DNA of 64,000 nucleotides from Gammaproteobacteria bacterium. GTDB taxonomy: Bacteria > Pseudomonadota > Gammaproteobacteria > Pseudomonadales > Pseudohongiellaceae. The stretch covers positions 1 through 64,000 of the forward strand of contig JABJIC010000015.1 in the NCBI GenBank assembly GCA_018661465.1, written 5' to 3'. Numbering within the stretch: the stretch's first letter is position 1; every line of letters starts with the position of its first letter. Under the pieces are notes generated by a model. The model made no database searches. It had not been told where the DNA came from and saw nothing but the letters and a program-made list of their open reading frames with translations. A program made the position numbers and the translations under genes. Of the stretch, positions 1-7,937 are shown piece by piece.

Positions 1-473
1 ACATGTTCAAACTAACACTCCTTATACTGCTGTCAATCAAAAAGAAGCATTGTCAGTTATCTTTATGCAACGCATAAACCTTGTAAGGAGATATTTGACG
101 GAATAAGTGCCCGTACTTTTTGTATCAATAGGTCTCTAATGGCTCCTACACTTATTAATAGATCTTATTCTGACATAGCTCTTTAGATGGAATATCCATC
201 CGCTCAGCTTCAATTTGAACTCTAAACCGAACCTCAATCTTGCTGCGGCTGAGTAAGCTGTTTTGTGCGCGGGATTCAAGATAAGGTGTATTGCTCGTTT
301 TAGGTGTAAGTTTTCCTCTCAAAGCCAATTTTACTCATTACCATCTACTTCATATTTCCAAAGTTTCTAATGGATAATATTTCCCCAGCGATTTAGTATC
401 GATCACCCAACAGGAAAATAATTTACTTCGCAGCAATTACTAAACTGCAATGAAATACAATTCAGGAATAACA
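1..473. other. Leading non-coding stretch
   Basis: No open frame with a ribosome binding site or a recognisable protein was found on either strand. The DNA is AT-rich and probably holds the promoter of the hydrolase that follows, but no convincing -35/-10 pair was picked out. Confidence 0.5.
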
Positions 474-1589
474 ATGAGAAACATTAAATCCAGCATCGCG
501 GTACTCCTGCTTCTTATCTGCCAATTCGGTTTCGCCCAACAGGATGTCCTCAGCATCGATCACTATGTAGCCAATGTATCCGAGGCTCCCTCCATGGCTG
601 GCGAAGTGGCACAAATATATGTGCGGGAACGAGTAATTGCCGACAGCCCTCTTCGCGGACGAAACATGGAAGGTCAGGTGGTATTGTTTATTCATGGCGC
701 CGGCACCCCCGCAGAAGTCGCATTCGATGTGCCCTATGAAGGCTATAGCTGGATGGCTTATCTAGCGGCCGCTGGTTATGACAGCTTTTCAATGGATACA
801 ACCGGTTATGGTCGTTCAACTCGCCCCACTGCGATGAATGATGTGTGTAATCTTTCTGAGTCACAGCAACTGGAGTTTATCGATGAACCTTGCGCCCCCA
901 GTTATCCCTATGCTGCAACTACCATTGCGTCGGATTGGGATGACATCGATGCCGTCGTTGACTACCTGCGTGAATTGCGTGGCGTAGAACGCGTACACAT
1001 GGTGGCCTGGTCTCTCGGCGGTCCGAGAGCTGCCGGTTATGCCGCCCTACATCCCGAAAAGGTTGGCCGCATCGTGTTGTTGGCGCCAGCCTATGGTCGA
1101 GATCGCCCAAGCAATCCTCCTGAAGTAATTCCGGCACCGGGTTCAGCATTTAATAAACAGTCTTTGCAGGACTTCACCAGAAACTGGGATCGTCAGGTAG
1201 GTTGTGAGAATCAGTATAATCAGCCGGTAAAGAACGCAGTGTGGGGAGCCATGTTGGATTCAGATCCTGTCGGCTCCACCTGGGGCACAGGTGTGCGCAG
1301 AGCTCCTCGGACTACAACCTGGGGTTGGAACAAAGATGTTGTAGGGCGAACCGAGGCGCCTATGTTGTTGGTGTCTCCCGTTCATGACGCACAGATCCCG
1401 GCGCGGCTTGTTCGAAATCTCTATGAAGACTTGGGCGCAGAGGAAAAAGTTTTGTTGGACCTCGCCTGTTCGTCCCACAATGCCATGTGGGAAATAAATC
1501 ATAACATTCTGTTCGATGCCACTCTGCAGTGGCTGCAAAATGAATCCGTGGACGGAATTACTAATGGTGAGTTACGTAAGGGCTATTAA
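474..1589 (+). CDS. Secreted alpha/beta hydrolase
   Basis: A serine hydrolase of the alpha/beta fold, probably periplasmic. The start at 474 is preferred over the in-frame ATG at 450 because AGGA lies six bases upstream and it gives a clean signal peptide (MRNIKSSIAVLLLL, cut near FAQQ). Counting from the ATG at 450, the oxyanion HGAG is near residue 82, the nucleophile is Ser188 in AWSLGG, the acid is probably Asp313 in SPVHDAQ and the base His343 in SSHNAMW, so the triad is complete and in the usual order. The substrate cannot be told from sequence; family members include esterases, epoxide hydrolases and C-C hydrolases. The gene converges on the flavin-reductase-like gene with only three bases between stops. 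Confidence 0.85.
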   Translation: MRNIKSSIAVLLLLICQFGFAQQDVLSIDHYVANVSEAPSMAGEVAQIYVRERVIADSPLRGRNMEGQVVLFIHGAGTPAEVAFDVPYEGYSWMAYLAAAGYDSFSMDTTGYGRSTRPTAMNDVCNLSESQQLEFIDEPCAPSYPYAATTIASDWDDIDAVVDYLRELRGVERVHMVAWSLGGPRAAGYAALHPEKVGRIVLLAPAYGRDRPSNPPEVIPAPGSAFNKQSLQDFTRNWDRQVGCENQYNQPVKNAVWGAMLDSDPVGSTWGTGVRRAPRTTTWGWNKDVVGRTEAPMLLVSPVHDAQIPARLVRNLYEDLGAEEKVLLDLACSSHNAMWEINHNILFDATLQWLQNESVDGITNGELRKGY

Positions 1590-1592
1590 CTA

Positions 1593-2216
1593 TTACTTCG
1601 GCCGTTCCATTTCGAATAAATTGTCTTCATCAACACGGCTGTAGTCGTTGTATCCCATTCTCCCTATGGGAGACATTCTTACAACGTCTACGAGCCCTTC
1701 CTCAGTGATAAATTCATCGTCGATGTGTACTCCGATTACTTCACCAAGAATCATGATGAATTTATCCGAGGGCTCCCATGAAGGTATTTCGACGCTTTTA
1801 ATGTAACGGCACTCAAGGGAAACTGGGCTCTCCTTAATTCTCGGCGCTCCAATTAAATTTGACGCCACAGGAGTCAATCCACTTAATTTAAACTCATCTA
1901 CTTCGGAGCTTACGCTAGCTGATGAGGCATTCATCTGTTCGCGCAACTCCCAGGAGGCGAGATTGCAAACAAACTCTTTAGTTGCTTCTATGTTGCGAAT
2001 TGAATCTTTCATGCCGTCGGCAGCGCTTCCAACCCCGCCTGAAAACATAACCGTTGGTGGCTTATAACACACCGCATTGAAGAAACTATAAGGCGCCAGA
2101 TTCAAGACACCTGCTTCGTCTCGAGAGCTTATCCATCCAATGGGTCGAGGTACTACCAAGGAATTGAATGGATTTCTTGCTAAGCCATGATCATTTTTTG
2201 AAGGTTCATAAAACAT
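1593..2216 (-). CDS. Flavin reductase-like FMN-binding split-barrel protein
   Basis: A 207-residue cytoplasmic protein without a signal peptide, matching the flavin reductase-like split-barrel family (VVPRPIGWISSRDEAG at the N-terminus, then NLAPYSFFNAVCYKPP, a typical FMN-binding region, and SPVSLECRY in the second half). Such proteins bind FMN and either reduce free flavin with NAD(P)H or supply electrons to a partner. It lies 17 bases downstream of the secreted amidohydrolase on the same strand, so the two are probably cotranscribed. No strong ribosome binding site precedes its ATG, which fits translational coupling. The precise reaction is unknown. Confidence 0.8.
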   Translation of the reverse strand: MFYEPSKNDHGLARNPFNSLVVPRPIGWISSRDEAGVLNLAPYSFFNAVCYKPPTVMFSGGVGSAADGMKDSIRNIEATKEFVCNLASWELREQMNASSASVSSEVDEFKLSGLTPVASNLIGAPRIKESPVSLECRYIKSVEIPSWEPSDKFIMILGEVIGVHIDDEFITEEGLVDVVRMSPIGRMGYNDYSRVDEDNLFEMERPK

Positions 2217-2233
2217 AGTATTGATCGACTACT

Positions 2234-3928
2234 TTAGTTCTTTTGATAGGTAATGCGGCCACCCACCACGGTCATCACGTTCTCGCTGGAGAGAATATCA
2301 GGCTCGGGTATGGTCATGAAGTCGCTATCGAAGACCGTAAAGTCAGCATACTTACCAACTTCAATCGAGCCTCTGACATTTTCCTGAAAAGCGCCATGTG
2401 CTGGCCAGATGGTTAGCATCTTCAGTGCAGTCTCTCTGGAAACAGCGAGCTCGGGGTGCCAGCCAGGGCCTGATGTACCATCGAGTCTTTTACGGGCAAC
2501 TGCAGCGTAGAATTCTATTCTAGGATCACCCGCTTCGACGGGAGCATCTGACCCGGCAAGAATCATAAGGCCTCTATCTATTAGCGCCTGCCATGGGTAA
2601 GCATAAGACAAACGGTCGGCACCTAGTCGGTCGCCAGCAAAATTCAAATCGCCAATACCATGGGAAGGTTGCATGGAAGGCATTACTCCCAATTCTACAA
2701 ACCGCTGCTGATCCACCGGCGGAATAATTTGCGCGTGCTCCATGCGCCAGCGCAGATCTTCGCTCGCCCATTCTGATCGCGGTACCGCCTCATAAGCTTC
2801 TTCATACCAATCTAAAAGAGAACGAACAGCACGATCGCCGATCACGTGGGTCTCTATCTGTATTCCCTGTCGCAGAGCAGCGTGCAGAATCGGCACCAGT
2901 TCTTCTTTAGTGGTGCGGTTCATGAAACCGTTGTGATCTGCATCTGAATAATCGTTAATGAGAGCTGCGCCGCGGGAGCCCAAGGTTCCATCGATGAATA
3001 CTTTAATGCCGCGAACGTCGAACATATCGTCGGCTGTTGTTTCGCGCCCTCTCTGAATCATTTGCTGGGCTTCTGAAACTGGTATTGCCGCATACACTCG
3101 ATGAGCCATATTGCCTTCGGCATGTATTTGATTCATCAGTCCAACCAGCTGATAGGACATTCCTGCATCCTGGGTTTGAGTCCAACCCAGCGCCGCATTA
3201 GATCGTAATCCTCTCTCGAGATTGTCTTTTAAGTATGCATCGGTATCTTCGGGAATTATTGCTCTGAATACGTTCATTGCGTTGGCAAGGACATAGCCAT
3301 TAGGCGTGCCATCTAAATCTCTTTCGAAGCGGCCGCCTTCAGGGTCTGGCGTGTCACGGGTAACACCTGCCAATTCCATAGCTTTAGAATTCACCAGCGC
3401 TGAGACTCCATCGGCGCGAGGCATGAATAAAGGCTTGTTTTCTGTAAATGAATCCACGTCGTACTTATTAAGAAAGCGCTCCTCGTCAGTCCACTCTCTT
3501 TCGATCCAGCCGCGCCCCAGGACCCAAGCACCATCCGGAACAGTTTCTGCCCAGTCGGCAATAGTCTGAACTGTTTCTTCCAACGTAGGGATACCAAACA
3601 AACTCAGTGTCTTAGTACGCCTGCCAACACCTTCCAGGTGTTGGTGACTATCGGTAAATCCGGCATAGACAGTATTTTCAGACATATCGATAACATTGGC
3701 ATCTCCACACATGTATCGCGCAGCATCGGCATTGCTGCCAACAAATACAATACGATCCCCTACAGATGCGACGGCTTCGGCTGTCCACTGTGCATCATTG
3801 GCCGTGTAGACAATGGTGTTGTGCAGCACCAGATCGGCAGCCTCGCAATCAGCTGGGGAATTTTGACCGTAGGAAGCTGAGGCAAGGGCTATGCTGAAGA
3901 TTCCTGTGAGAGTTATTGATAGCTTCAT
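2234..3928 (-). CDS. Secreted amidohydrolase (YtcJ-like, metal-dependent)
   Basis: A 564-residue amidohydrolase of the YtcJ-like branch. It starts with a signal peptide (MKLSITLTGIFSIALASASYG), so it should act outside the cytoplasm. The metal-binding HxH appears as DSHQHLEG near residues 93-100. Later metal and active-site signatures are FIDGTLGSRGA, IETHVIGDRAVR, WRMEHAQIIP and, near residue 460, LAGSDAPVE with the catalytic Asp. The order and spacing fit an intact TIM-barrel enzyme with the usual flanking beta-sandwich. It heads a probable two-gene operon with the flavin-reductase-like gene. The substrate (amide, carbamate or cyclic imide) is not predictable. Confidence 0.88.
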   Translation of the reverse strand: MKLSITLTGIFSIALASASYGQNSPADCEAADLVLHNTIVYTANDAQWTAEAVASVGDRIVFVGSNADAARYMCGDANVIDMSENTVYAGFTDSHQHLEGVGRRTKTLSLFGIPTLEETVQTIADWAETVPDGAWVLGRGWIEREWTDEERFLNKYDVDSFTENKPLFMPRADGVSALVNSKAMELAGVTRDTPDPEGGRFERDLDGTPNGYVLANAMNVFRAIIPEDTDAYLKDNLERGLRSNAALGWTQTQDAGMSYQLVGLMNQIHAEGNMAHRVYAAIPVSEAQQMIQRGRETTADDMFDVRGIKVFIDGTLGSRGAALINDYSDADHNGFMNRTTKEELVPILHAALRQGIQIETHVIGDRAVRSLLDWYEEAYEAVPRSEWASEDLRWRMEHAQIIPPVDQQRFVELGVMPSMQPSHGIGDLNFAGDRLGADRLSYAYPWQALIDRGLMILAGSDAPVEAGDPRIEFYAAVARKRLDGTSGPGWHPELAVSRETALKMLTIWPAHGAFQENVRGSIEVGKYADFTVFDSDFMTIPEPDILSSENVMTVVGGRITYQKN

Positions 3929-4238
3929 GTTTCTTTTTCTCTTCTAAGCCTAAGCCAGGAAAATGAATATTGAATAATTGATGTTTGCTGAAAGTGAAAA
4001 CTACCGCAAAACTACAGCTTGCGCAAAATTGCTAGTCTTCTGTCTTAGTTTTGGGGTTCGGCGATTTGCAAACCCTCAAGGAACTAGCTCAGCGGTTCAT
4101 GTTTCTTCAAATAAAACATTTTTACACGGGCAAATGCCAGCGACTAATGCGGGGAGTGCTTCTAATTCAGTGTTTGAATACTCTAGACTGTGTTTTCTGG
4201 GAATTACTTTTCAAGACGAGAAAACTCGGCAGGATTCT
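3929..4238. other. Intergenic stretch without a supported gene
   Basis: Short plus-strand frames exist here but none has a ribosome binding site, a recognisable motif or convincing codon use. The region must hold the promoter of the minus-strand amidohydrolase; no clear element was seen. Confidence 0.45.
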
Positions 4239-4643
4239 TTAGTTGGCTTTTAAATTAAGCAGCAACTTATCGATCTTCTCTATGGAAAATGGCTTCTCAA
4301 TTCCACCGATCACATCAAGCCCCAGTTCCTTGCCAATTTCTTGCGTGAGCTTCAGTTTTTCGCTGCCCATTCCGCTTATTAGAACAATCGTGGCAGTGCA
4401 ATTATTGGCCGATAAAAACTGAAACACATTCACCCCATCGAACCCCTTTTCTGAAAGGTCTATATCGCTATCCACGCCCAGGTCGAGGTCGAGAAATATG
4501 AGATCAGGGGAGAAGCTTCTATAGCTTGAAGCTATTTCACCGGGTTCGTTAACACAGGCGACTTCAAAATCCGCCACCCGCGCAACTTCTTCGAGAATGT
4601 CGGTAATGTCTTTGTTGTCATCTATGATCAGTAGCTTGCGCAT
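4239..4643 (-). CDS. Stand-alone response-regulator receiver (CheY-like)
   Basis: A 134-residue single-domain receiver with no output domain. The acidic pair is Asp8-Asp9 (IIDDNKD), the phospho-acceptor is Asp52 in LIFLDLDLG, the conserved Ser/Thr is Ser90 in VLISGMG and the conserved Lys is Lys117 in EKPF, so it should be phosphorylatable. The loop after the phospho-acceptor is longer than usual and acidic (GVDSDIDLSEKGFDG) in place of the short MPGMDG type. No histidine kinase lies nearby, so the partner is elsewhere. It may act as a phosphate relay or by protein-protein contact. It is transcribed alone. Confidence 0.88.
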   Translation of the reverse strand: MRKLLIIDDNKDITDILEEVARVADFEVACVNEPGEIASSYRSFSPDLIFLDLDLGVDSDIDLSEKGFDGVNVFQFLSANNCTATIVLISGMGSEKLKLTQEIGKELGLDVIGGIEKPFSIEKIDKLLLNLKAN

Positions 4644-4696
4644 TACGATGATTGACCACTTATTCTGAAATTAATAGGAAGTGTTTCTTTGACACA

Positions 4697-5134
4697 TCAA
4701 GATTTTGAATCCAGTCTCAAAAAGTACCTTGGTGGAAATCCGGTACGGAAACGGAACTCAAAGCCCACAGCGTATGCTTCGCTTACCCGTTCCTCCTCTG
4801 CGCCCTCTATTGGCACCACTAGAAACGGCTGGAATGAATCCGTTCCAGGCATTTTTACTTCTACATCAGGGTTGCTCAAAGCCTGCTTGTACCAGGCTCG
4901 AGGCCAGTGATTCGCCGCGATATAGTTTTCGCCGTCAAGCTGTTCCAGCCGGAGAACTCTTTCGTGACGTTCATTGCCCTCGTTAAAAGTCGCGATCACT
5001 AATGAAGTGCTACCCTGGGGCTGGTTATATCCGAGGTTAGCCTCAAACCAGACAATGGATAAGATGTAGCTTGCTAACAAACCACTAATCGCAATAAACG
5101 ACCACTTCTTGATTTTCTTAGGCTCCACCTTCAT
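4697..5134 (-). CDS. Membrane-anchored nitroreductase-like (DUF385-type) split-barrel protein
   Basis: A probable 145-residue protein with one N-terminal transmembrane helix (FIAISGLLASYILSIVWF) and a small C-terminal domain. The region YIAANHWPRAWYKQALSNPDVEV resembles the deazaflavin-dependent nitroreductase/DUF385 type of split barrel, where a WY.NL..NP..EV pattern is typical; the match is by eye. The longer frame would need a TTG at 5206; the ATG at 5134, preceded closely by GGGAG, removes a non-family N-terminus and is preferred. A second anchored protein of similar design lies at 5999-6541. Whether it binds FMN, F420 or no cofactor is unknown. Confidence 0.6.
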   Translation of the reverse strand: MKVEPKKIKKWSFIAISGLLASYILSIVWFEANLGYNQPQGSTSLVIATFNEGNERHERVLRLEQLDGENYIAANHWPRAWYKQALSNPDVEVKMPGTDSFQPFLVVPIEGAEEERVSEAYAVGFEFRFRTGFPPRYFLRLDSKS

Positions 5135-5328
5135 CTCCCAAATTGAACGGGCCGCTCCTAATTTGAACAAGTGCCGCAGATGAAATTCTAAAATAGAATG
5201 ACCCAAAATAAAACTTATTGATCTATTCGAATTCCTTTTACGTTCTTAGTTACCTACTATTCATAGCGGCCAAAAACAGCATCTTTCAAATTTTTCTTAA
5301 CTATCACGCCTGCATTAATTACCAACGC

Positions 5329-5646
5329 CTATTTATTAAGCTCAATTGCAGCAGCAATGTAGGACCGCAATTCTTGTTCCTGCATTTTCTCCAGAGACAA
5401 CACCCTCATCCGTTTTGTTTCACCATGGAGCATGCCGTATTTGTCTTCAATGAAAGCGCCTTTCAAGAACCCAATATCAACTCCGTAAGGCATGGTTCTC
5501 ATGTGGCACAAACCTGATCCATTGTAGGAATAGGTAGTAATCTTTTCTTTCTTTGTTTCTGACACTTCACTGAAAGCAAGCAGTATGTCCCTCACCTCAC
5601 AGAATAAATCGCTCTTGGGAGATGCCAGATCTCTATCAAACTGCAT
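5329..5646 (-). CDS. DUF1801 domain protein
   Basis: A 105-residue cytoplasmic protein with the DUF1801/YdhG-like pattern: an early helix with VRDILLAFSEVSE, KITTYSYNGSGLCHMRTMPYGVDIGFLKGAF in the middle and RVLSLEKMQEQELRSYIAAA at the end. Members of this family include small proteins described as iron chaperones, but most are uncharacterised. The start at 5646 is chosen because AGAGGAG lies nine bases upstream; the extra ten upstream residues come from a duplicated leader, not from coding sequence. No operon partner is obvious. Confidence 0.72.
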   Translation of the reverse strand: MQFDRDLASPKSDLFCEVRDILLAFSEVSETKKEKITTYSYNGSGLCHMRTMPYGVDIGFLKGAFIEDKYGMLHGETKRMRVLSLEKMQEQELRSYIAAAIELNK

Positions 5647-5655
5647 GATTATTCG

Positions 5656-5690
5656 CTCCTCTAATGCTCTCCACACTCCTCTAATGCTCT
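5656..5690. repeat. 20-bp tandem duplication carrying the ribosome binding site
   Basis: The 15-base unit CTCCTCTAATGCTCT occurs at 5656-5670 and again at 5676-5690, a period of 20. On the minus strand this duplicates the AGAGGAG Shine-Dalgarno of the DUF1801 gene, so its leader carries two copies of the site. Confidence 0.85.
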
Positions 5691-5998
5691 TTACACTATA
5701 GGCATATATTTAAGATAAAGGAACTGTTCAGGTCTATTTGCCACTGGCCAGAAAAAACCGAACGCTCGCATGATATTGGACAAAACTACTCTACGGAGAT
5801 AGCCTGTAAATGCACTTACGCTATTTTCTCTCTTAGCTCCTTCGATTCATTTGTCAGCGAACCTGAATTGGCAGTTAACGGAGAAATTTTTTTGCACGAG
5901 ACCCAAAGGGAAACATTCTGGGCTTCCAACTTGTTGACGCTGTTTCGTCCAAGTAGTTGCGGATAATGATATTTGAATTCGGAAATGACGGAGAAACC

Positions 5999-6541
5999 AT
6001 GATAAAAAAAATAGCAAAATGGACAGCGTATACATTCGGCGCCTTTGTACTTCTTGTAGGAGTAGCATATGGCGGAATGCGTCTTAGTGATGGTCCAGTG
6101 GAATTTTTCCCCTGGTTTACCATTAGTATCGGCGGCCCGTTTCGAAGCGGCGAATTAGCTGCCTCACCTGACAATTGGGATTTTATTAAGGATCGGGAGG
6201 AAATCGAATTTCAGACTCTAAACCCGACAACCTCGCGAACCATATGGGTGCCTGTAATAGACGGCAAGCTCTACGTTGTCAGTGGTTACATGAATTCAAC
6301 AATCGGGCGCGTATGGAAACAGTGGCCAAGCTACATGGAACAAGACAATAGAATTCTTCTTCGGGTGGATGATGATATTTATGAGCAGAGGCTAAATCGA
6401 ATAACTGAGGGACCCATAACCGCAGCAGTTATGTCAGAAGTGGCGCGCAAGTATTTCGGAGCGCCAGCACAGGTCAACCCGGCTGCCGGGGCCGCGGTTA
6501 CCAGCGGATCGGCGTGGCTATTTGAGGTAGTCGATAACTAG
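5999..6541 (+). CDS. Membrane-anchored protein, possibly split-barrel (nitroreductase/PNPOx-like)
   Basis: A 180-residue protein with one N-terminal transmembrane helix (WTAYTFGAFVLLVGVAYGG) followed by a globular domain presumably outside the membrane. The ATG at 5999 is preferred over 5957 because ACGGAG lies six bases upstream. The region TSRTIWVPVIDGKLYVVSGYMN, then KQWPSYMEQDNRILLRVDDD, looks like the beta-strand core of a split barrel in which a small ligand or flavin binds, but no diagnostic motif was found. It resembles the anchored protein at 4697-5134 in design and both may share a role. It ends at a strong bidirectional terminator. Confidence 0.6.
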   Translation: MIKKIAKWTAYTFGAFVLLVGVAYGGMRLSDGPVEFFPWFTISIGGPFRSGELAASPDNWDFIKDREEIEFQTLNPTTSRTIWVPVIDGKLYVVSGYMNSTIGRVWKQWPSYMEQDNRILLRVDDDIYEQRLNRITEGPITAAVMSEVARKYFGAPAQVNPAAGAAVTSGSAWLFEVVDN

Positions 6542-6544
6542 ACA

Positions 6545-6581
6545 AAAAAGGCCGATTCAGTTTTCCTGAATCGGCCTTTTT
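6545..6581. terminator. Bidirectional rho-independent terminator
   Basis: A perfect inverted repeat: GGCCGATTCAG, loop TTTTC, CTGAATCGGCC, with A-run before and T-run after. It can serve the plus-strand gene ending at 6541 and the minus-strand gene ending at 6646. Confidence 0.93.
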
Positions 6582-6645
6582 ATCTACTTCCTTCTGAGCC
6601 AGTTTTTGCAAGTATTTCTAGATCAACAAACAAAAGCTCGCCTAA

Positions 6646-7782
6646 CTAATCTGCAACCCAGGGCGGATCAATTAGTAACTCCGGATCGACATTAGCCTTA
6701 GGAATAAATTTCTGCGTACGCCCATTCTGATTGTCACCGCCATACATGTTGCCGTCAGTATCGACTGTAAAACTATGCACTTCGATGTAGCCATCGGGTA
6801 ATTCCGGCGGCACCAACCATGTGTATTTGTAATTGCCTTCAAAATCCAGATTCACAAAGCGAAGCGGCCTAAGGTCAGTTATCCAGATATCGTCTTCATT
6901 GACTATGATATCCAGTGGCAAAGTAAAACCATCCCATACGTCCACAAAGTCCATCTCGGCTGGGTCACTGGTAGTGCGAAACAGATTGATGCGCCCCCCA
7001 GTTCGATCCAGTGCAAAGATTAGTCCTTCTGGCCCAACTCCTAGGGCATGAATGCCTTTAAACTGCCCTGGACCGCCTCCGTCACCGCCAAATTCAGACA
7101 GATAATTCAAATCTTCGTCGAGAACGATTATGCGATTATTGTCACCTTCTGAAGTTCCATCGGCTATCAGAACGCGACCGTCTGGCAGGAAGGCAACATC
7201 CTGTGGATGAGACAGATGGTTCACACCATCTGCTCCAACTACATTCTTTTCGCCAAAGGTCTTGAGTAGCCTGCTGCCACCGTTTGAGAATACGTAAATC
7301 TGACTGAATGTTTCGTTGATTACCCAGACTTTTTTCTCTGGGTCATAGGGGCTTATGCGAACGCGATGAGGTCCGGGACCATCGGAGTCTGCGCAGAGAA
7401 AATCCCATTGGTCCCAAAGATCTGTGACTTCGCCATTTGCGTCCAGGGTATACATGCAATTTTGCCAAGTGCGCAGCTCAGTTTGGAACAGGACATTTAT
7501 CCCAAGAGTGCCAGCGTGCTGCTCAAATTCTTCCGGAATCGGATAAGGCAATAAGGTCTCGCCACGCATCAGAACGAAGATTCGATTAGGTGACTCGGCA
7601 AATACGCCAGAATTGCCCCCTAGAGCGAAACCTTGCTTGGCAAAAGGATTTTGCCAGGCTCTCACCACGTTATATGGACTAGGACCAATAGGTCCTCTGG
7701 CATTGCCCTGACCTTGGGCGTAACTGACCGCTGCCAACAGCGCCGTTATTAAAAACAGTGATATTTGTCTTGTTAACCGCAT
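6646..7782 (-). CDS. Secreted NHL-repeat beta-propeller protein
   Basis: A 378-residue protein with a signal peptide (MRLTRQISLFLITALLAAVSYAQ) and NHL-type propeller repeats, for example SHPQDVAFLPDGRVLIADGT, then FKGIHALGVGPEGLIFALDRTGGRI and LDIIVNEDDIWITDL. This pattern is found in peptidylglycine lyase-like and other secreted propellers. The ATG at 7782 with GTGGAG upstream is preferred over the GTG at 7794. Only about 155 bases separate it from the divergent amine oxidase gene, so the two probably share a promoter region. No catalytic residues could be assigned; it may bind a ligand or act as a periplasmic scaffold. Confidence 0.8.
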   Translation of the reverse strand: MRLTRQISLFLITALLAAVSYAQGQGNARGPIGPSPYNVVRAWQNPFAKQGFALGGNSGVFAESPNRIFVLMRGETLLPYPIPEEFEQHAGTLGINVLFQTELRTWQNCMYTLDANGEVTDLWDQWDFLCADSDGPGPHRVRISPYDPEKKVWVINETFSQIYVFSNGGSRLLKTFGEKNVVGADGVNHLSHPQDVAFLPDGRVLIADGTSEGDNNRIIVLDEDLNYLSEFGGDGGGPGQFKGIHALGVGPEGLIFALDRTGGRINLFRTTSDPAEMDFVDVWDGFTLPLDIIVNEDDIWITDLRPLRFVNLDFEGNYKYTWLVPPELPDGYIEVHSFTVDTDGNMYGGDNQNGRTQKFIPKANVDPELLIDPPWVAD

Positions 7783-7937
7783 CTCTCTCTCCACTCATAA
7801 TTATCAATGCCGAAACTATCATGAAAATCATCCAATTCCCAAGTTACAAACTGCAACATACTGCCCTTTCTACCGCTTTATCTTCCACTGCCCAGCCTGT
7901 TAAAATTGAGCATTATTTGGACCGGAGATGTTGTGTC

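Noticed and set aside
3978-4253. Overlapping plus-strand frames that could encode 63-91 residues
   Set aside because: No ribosome binding site, no family motif, and the end overlaps the receiver gene on the other strand.
5134-5206. N-terminal extension of the split-barrel protein from a TTG at 5206
   Set aside because: It adds residues before the membrane helix that no relative would share, and the start lacks a clear ribosome binding site.
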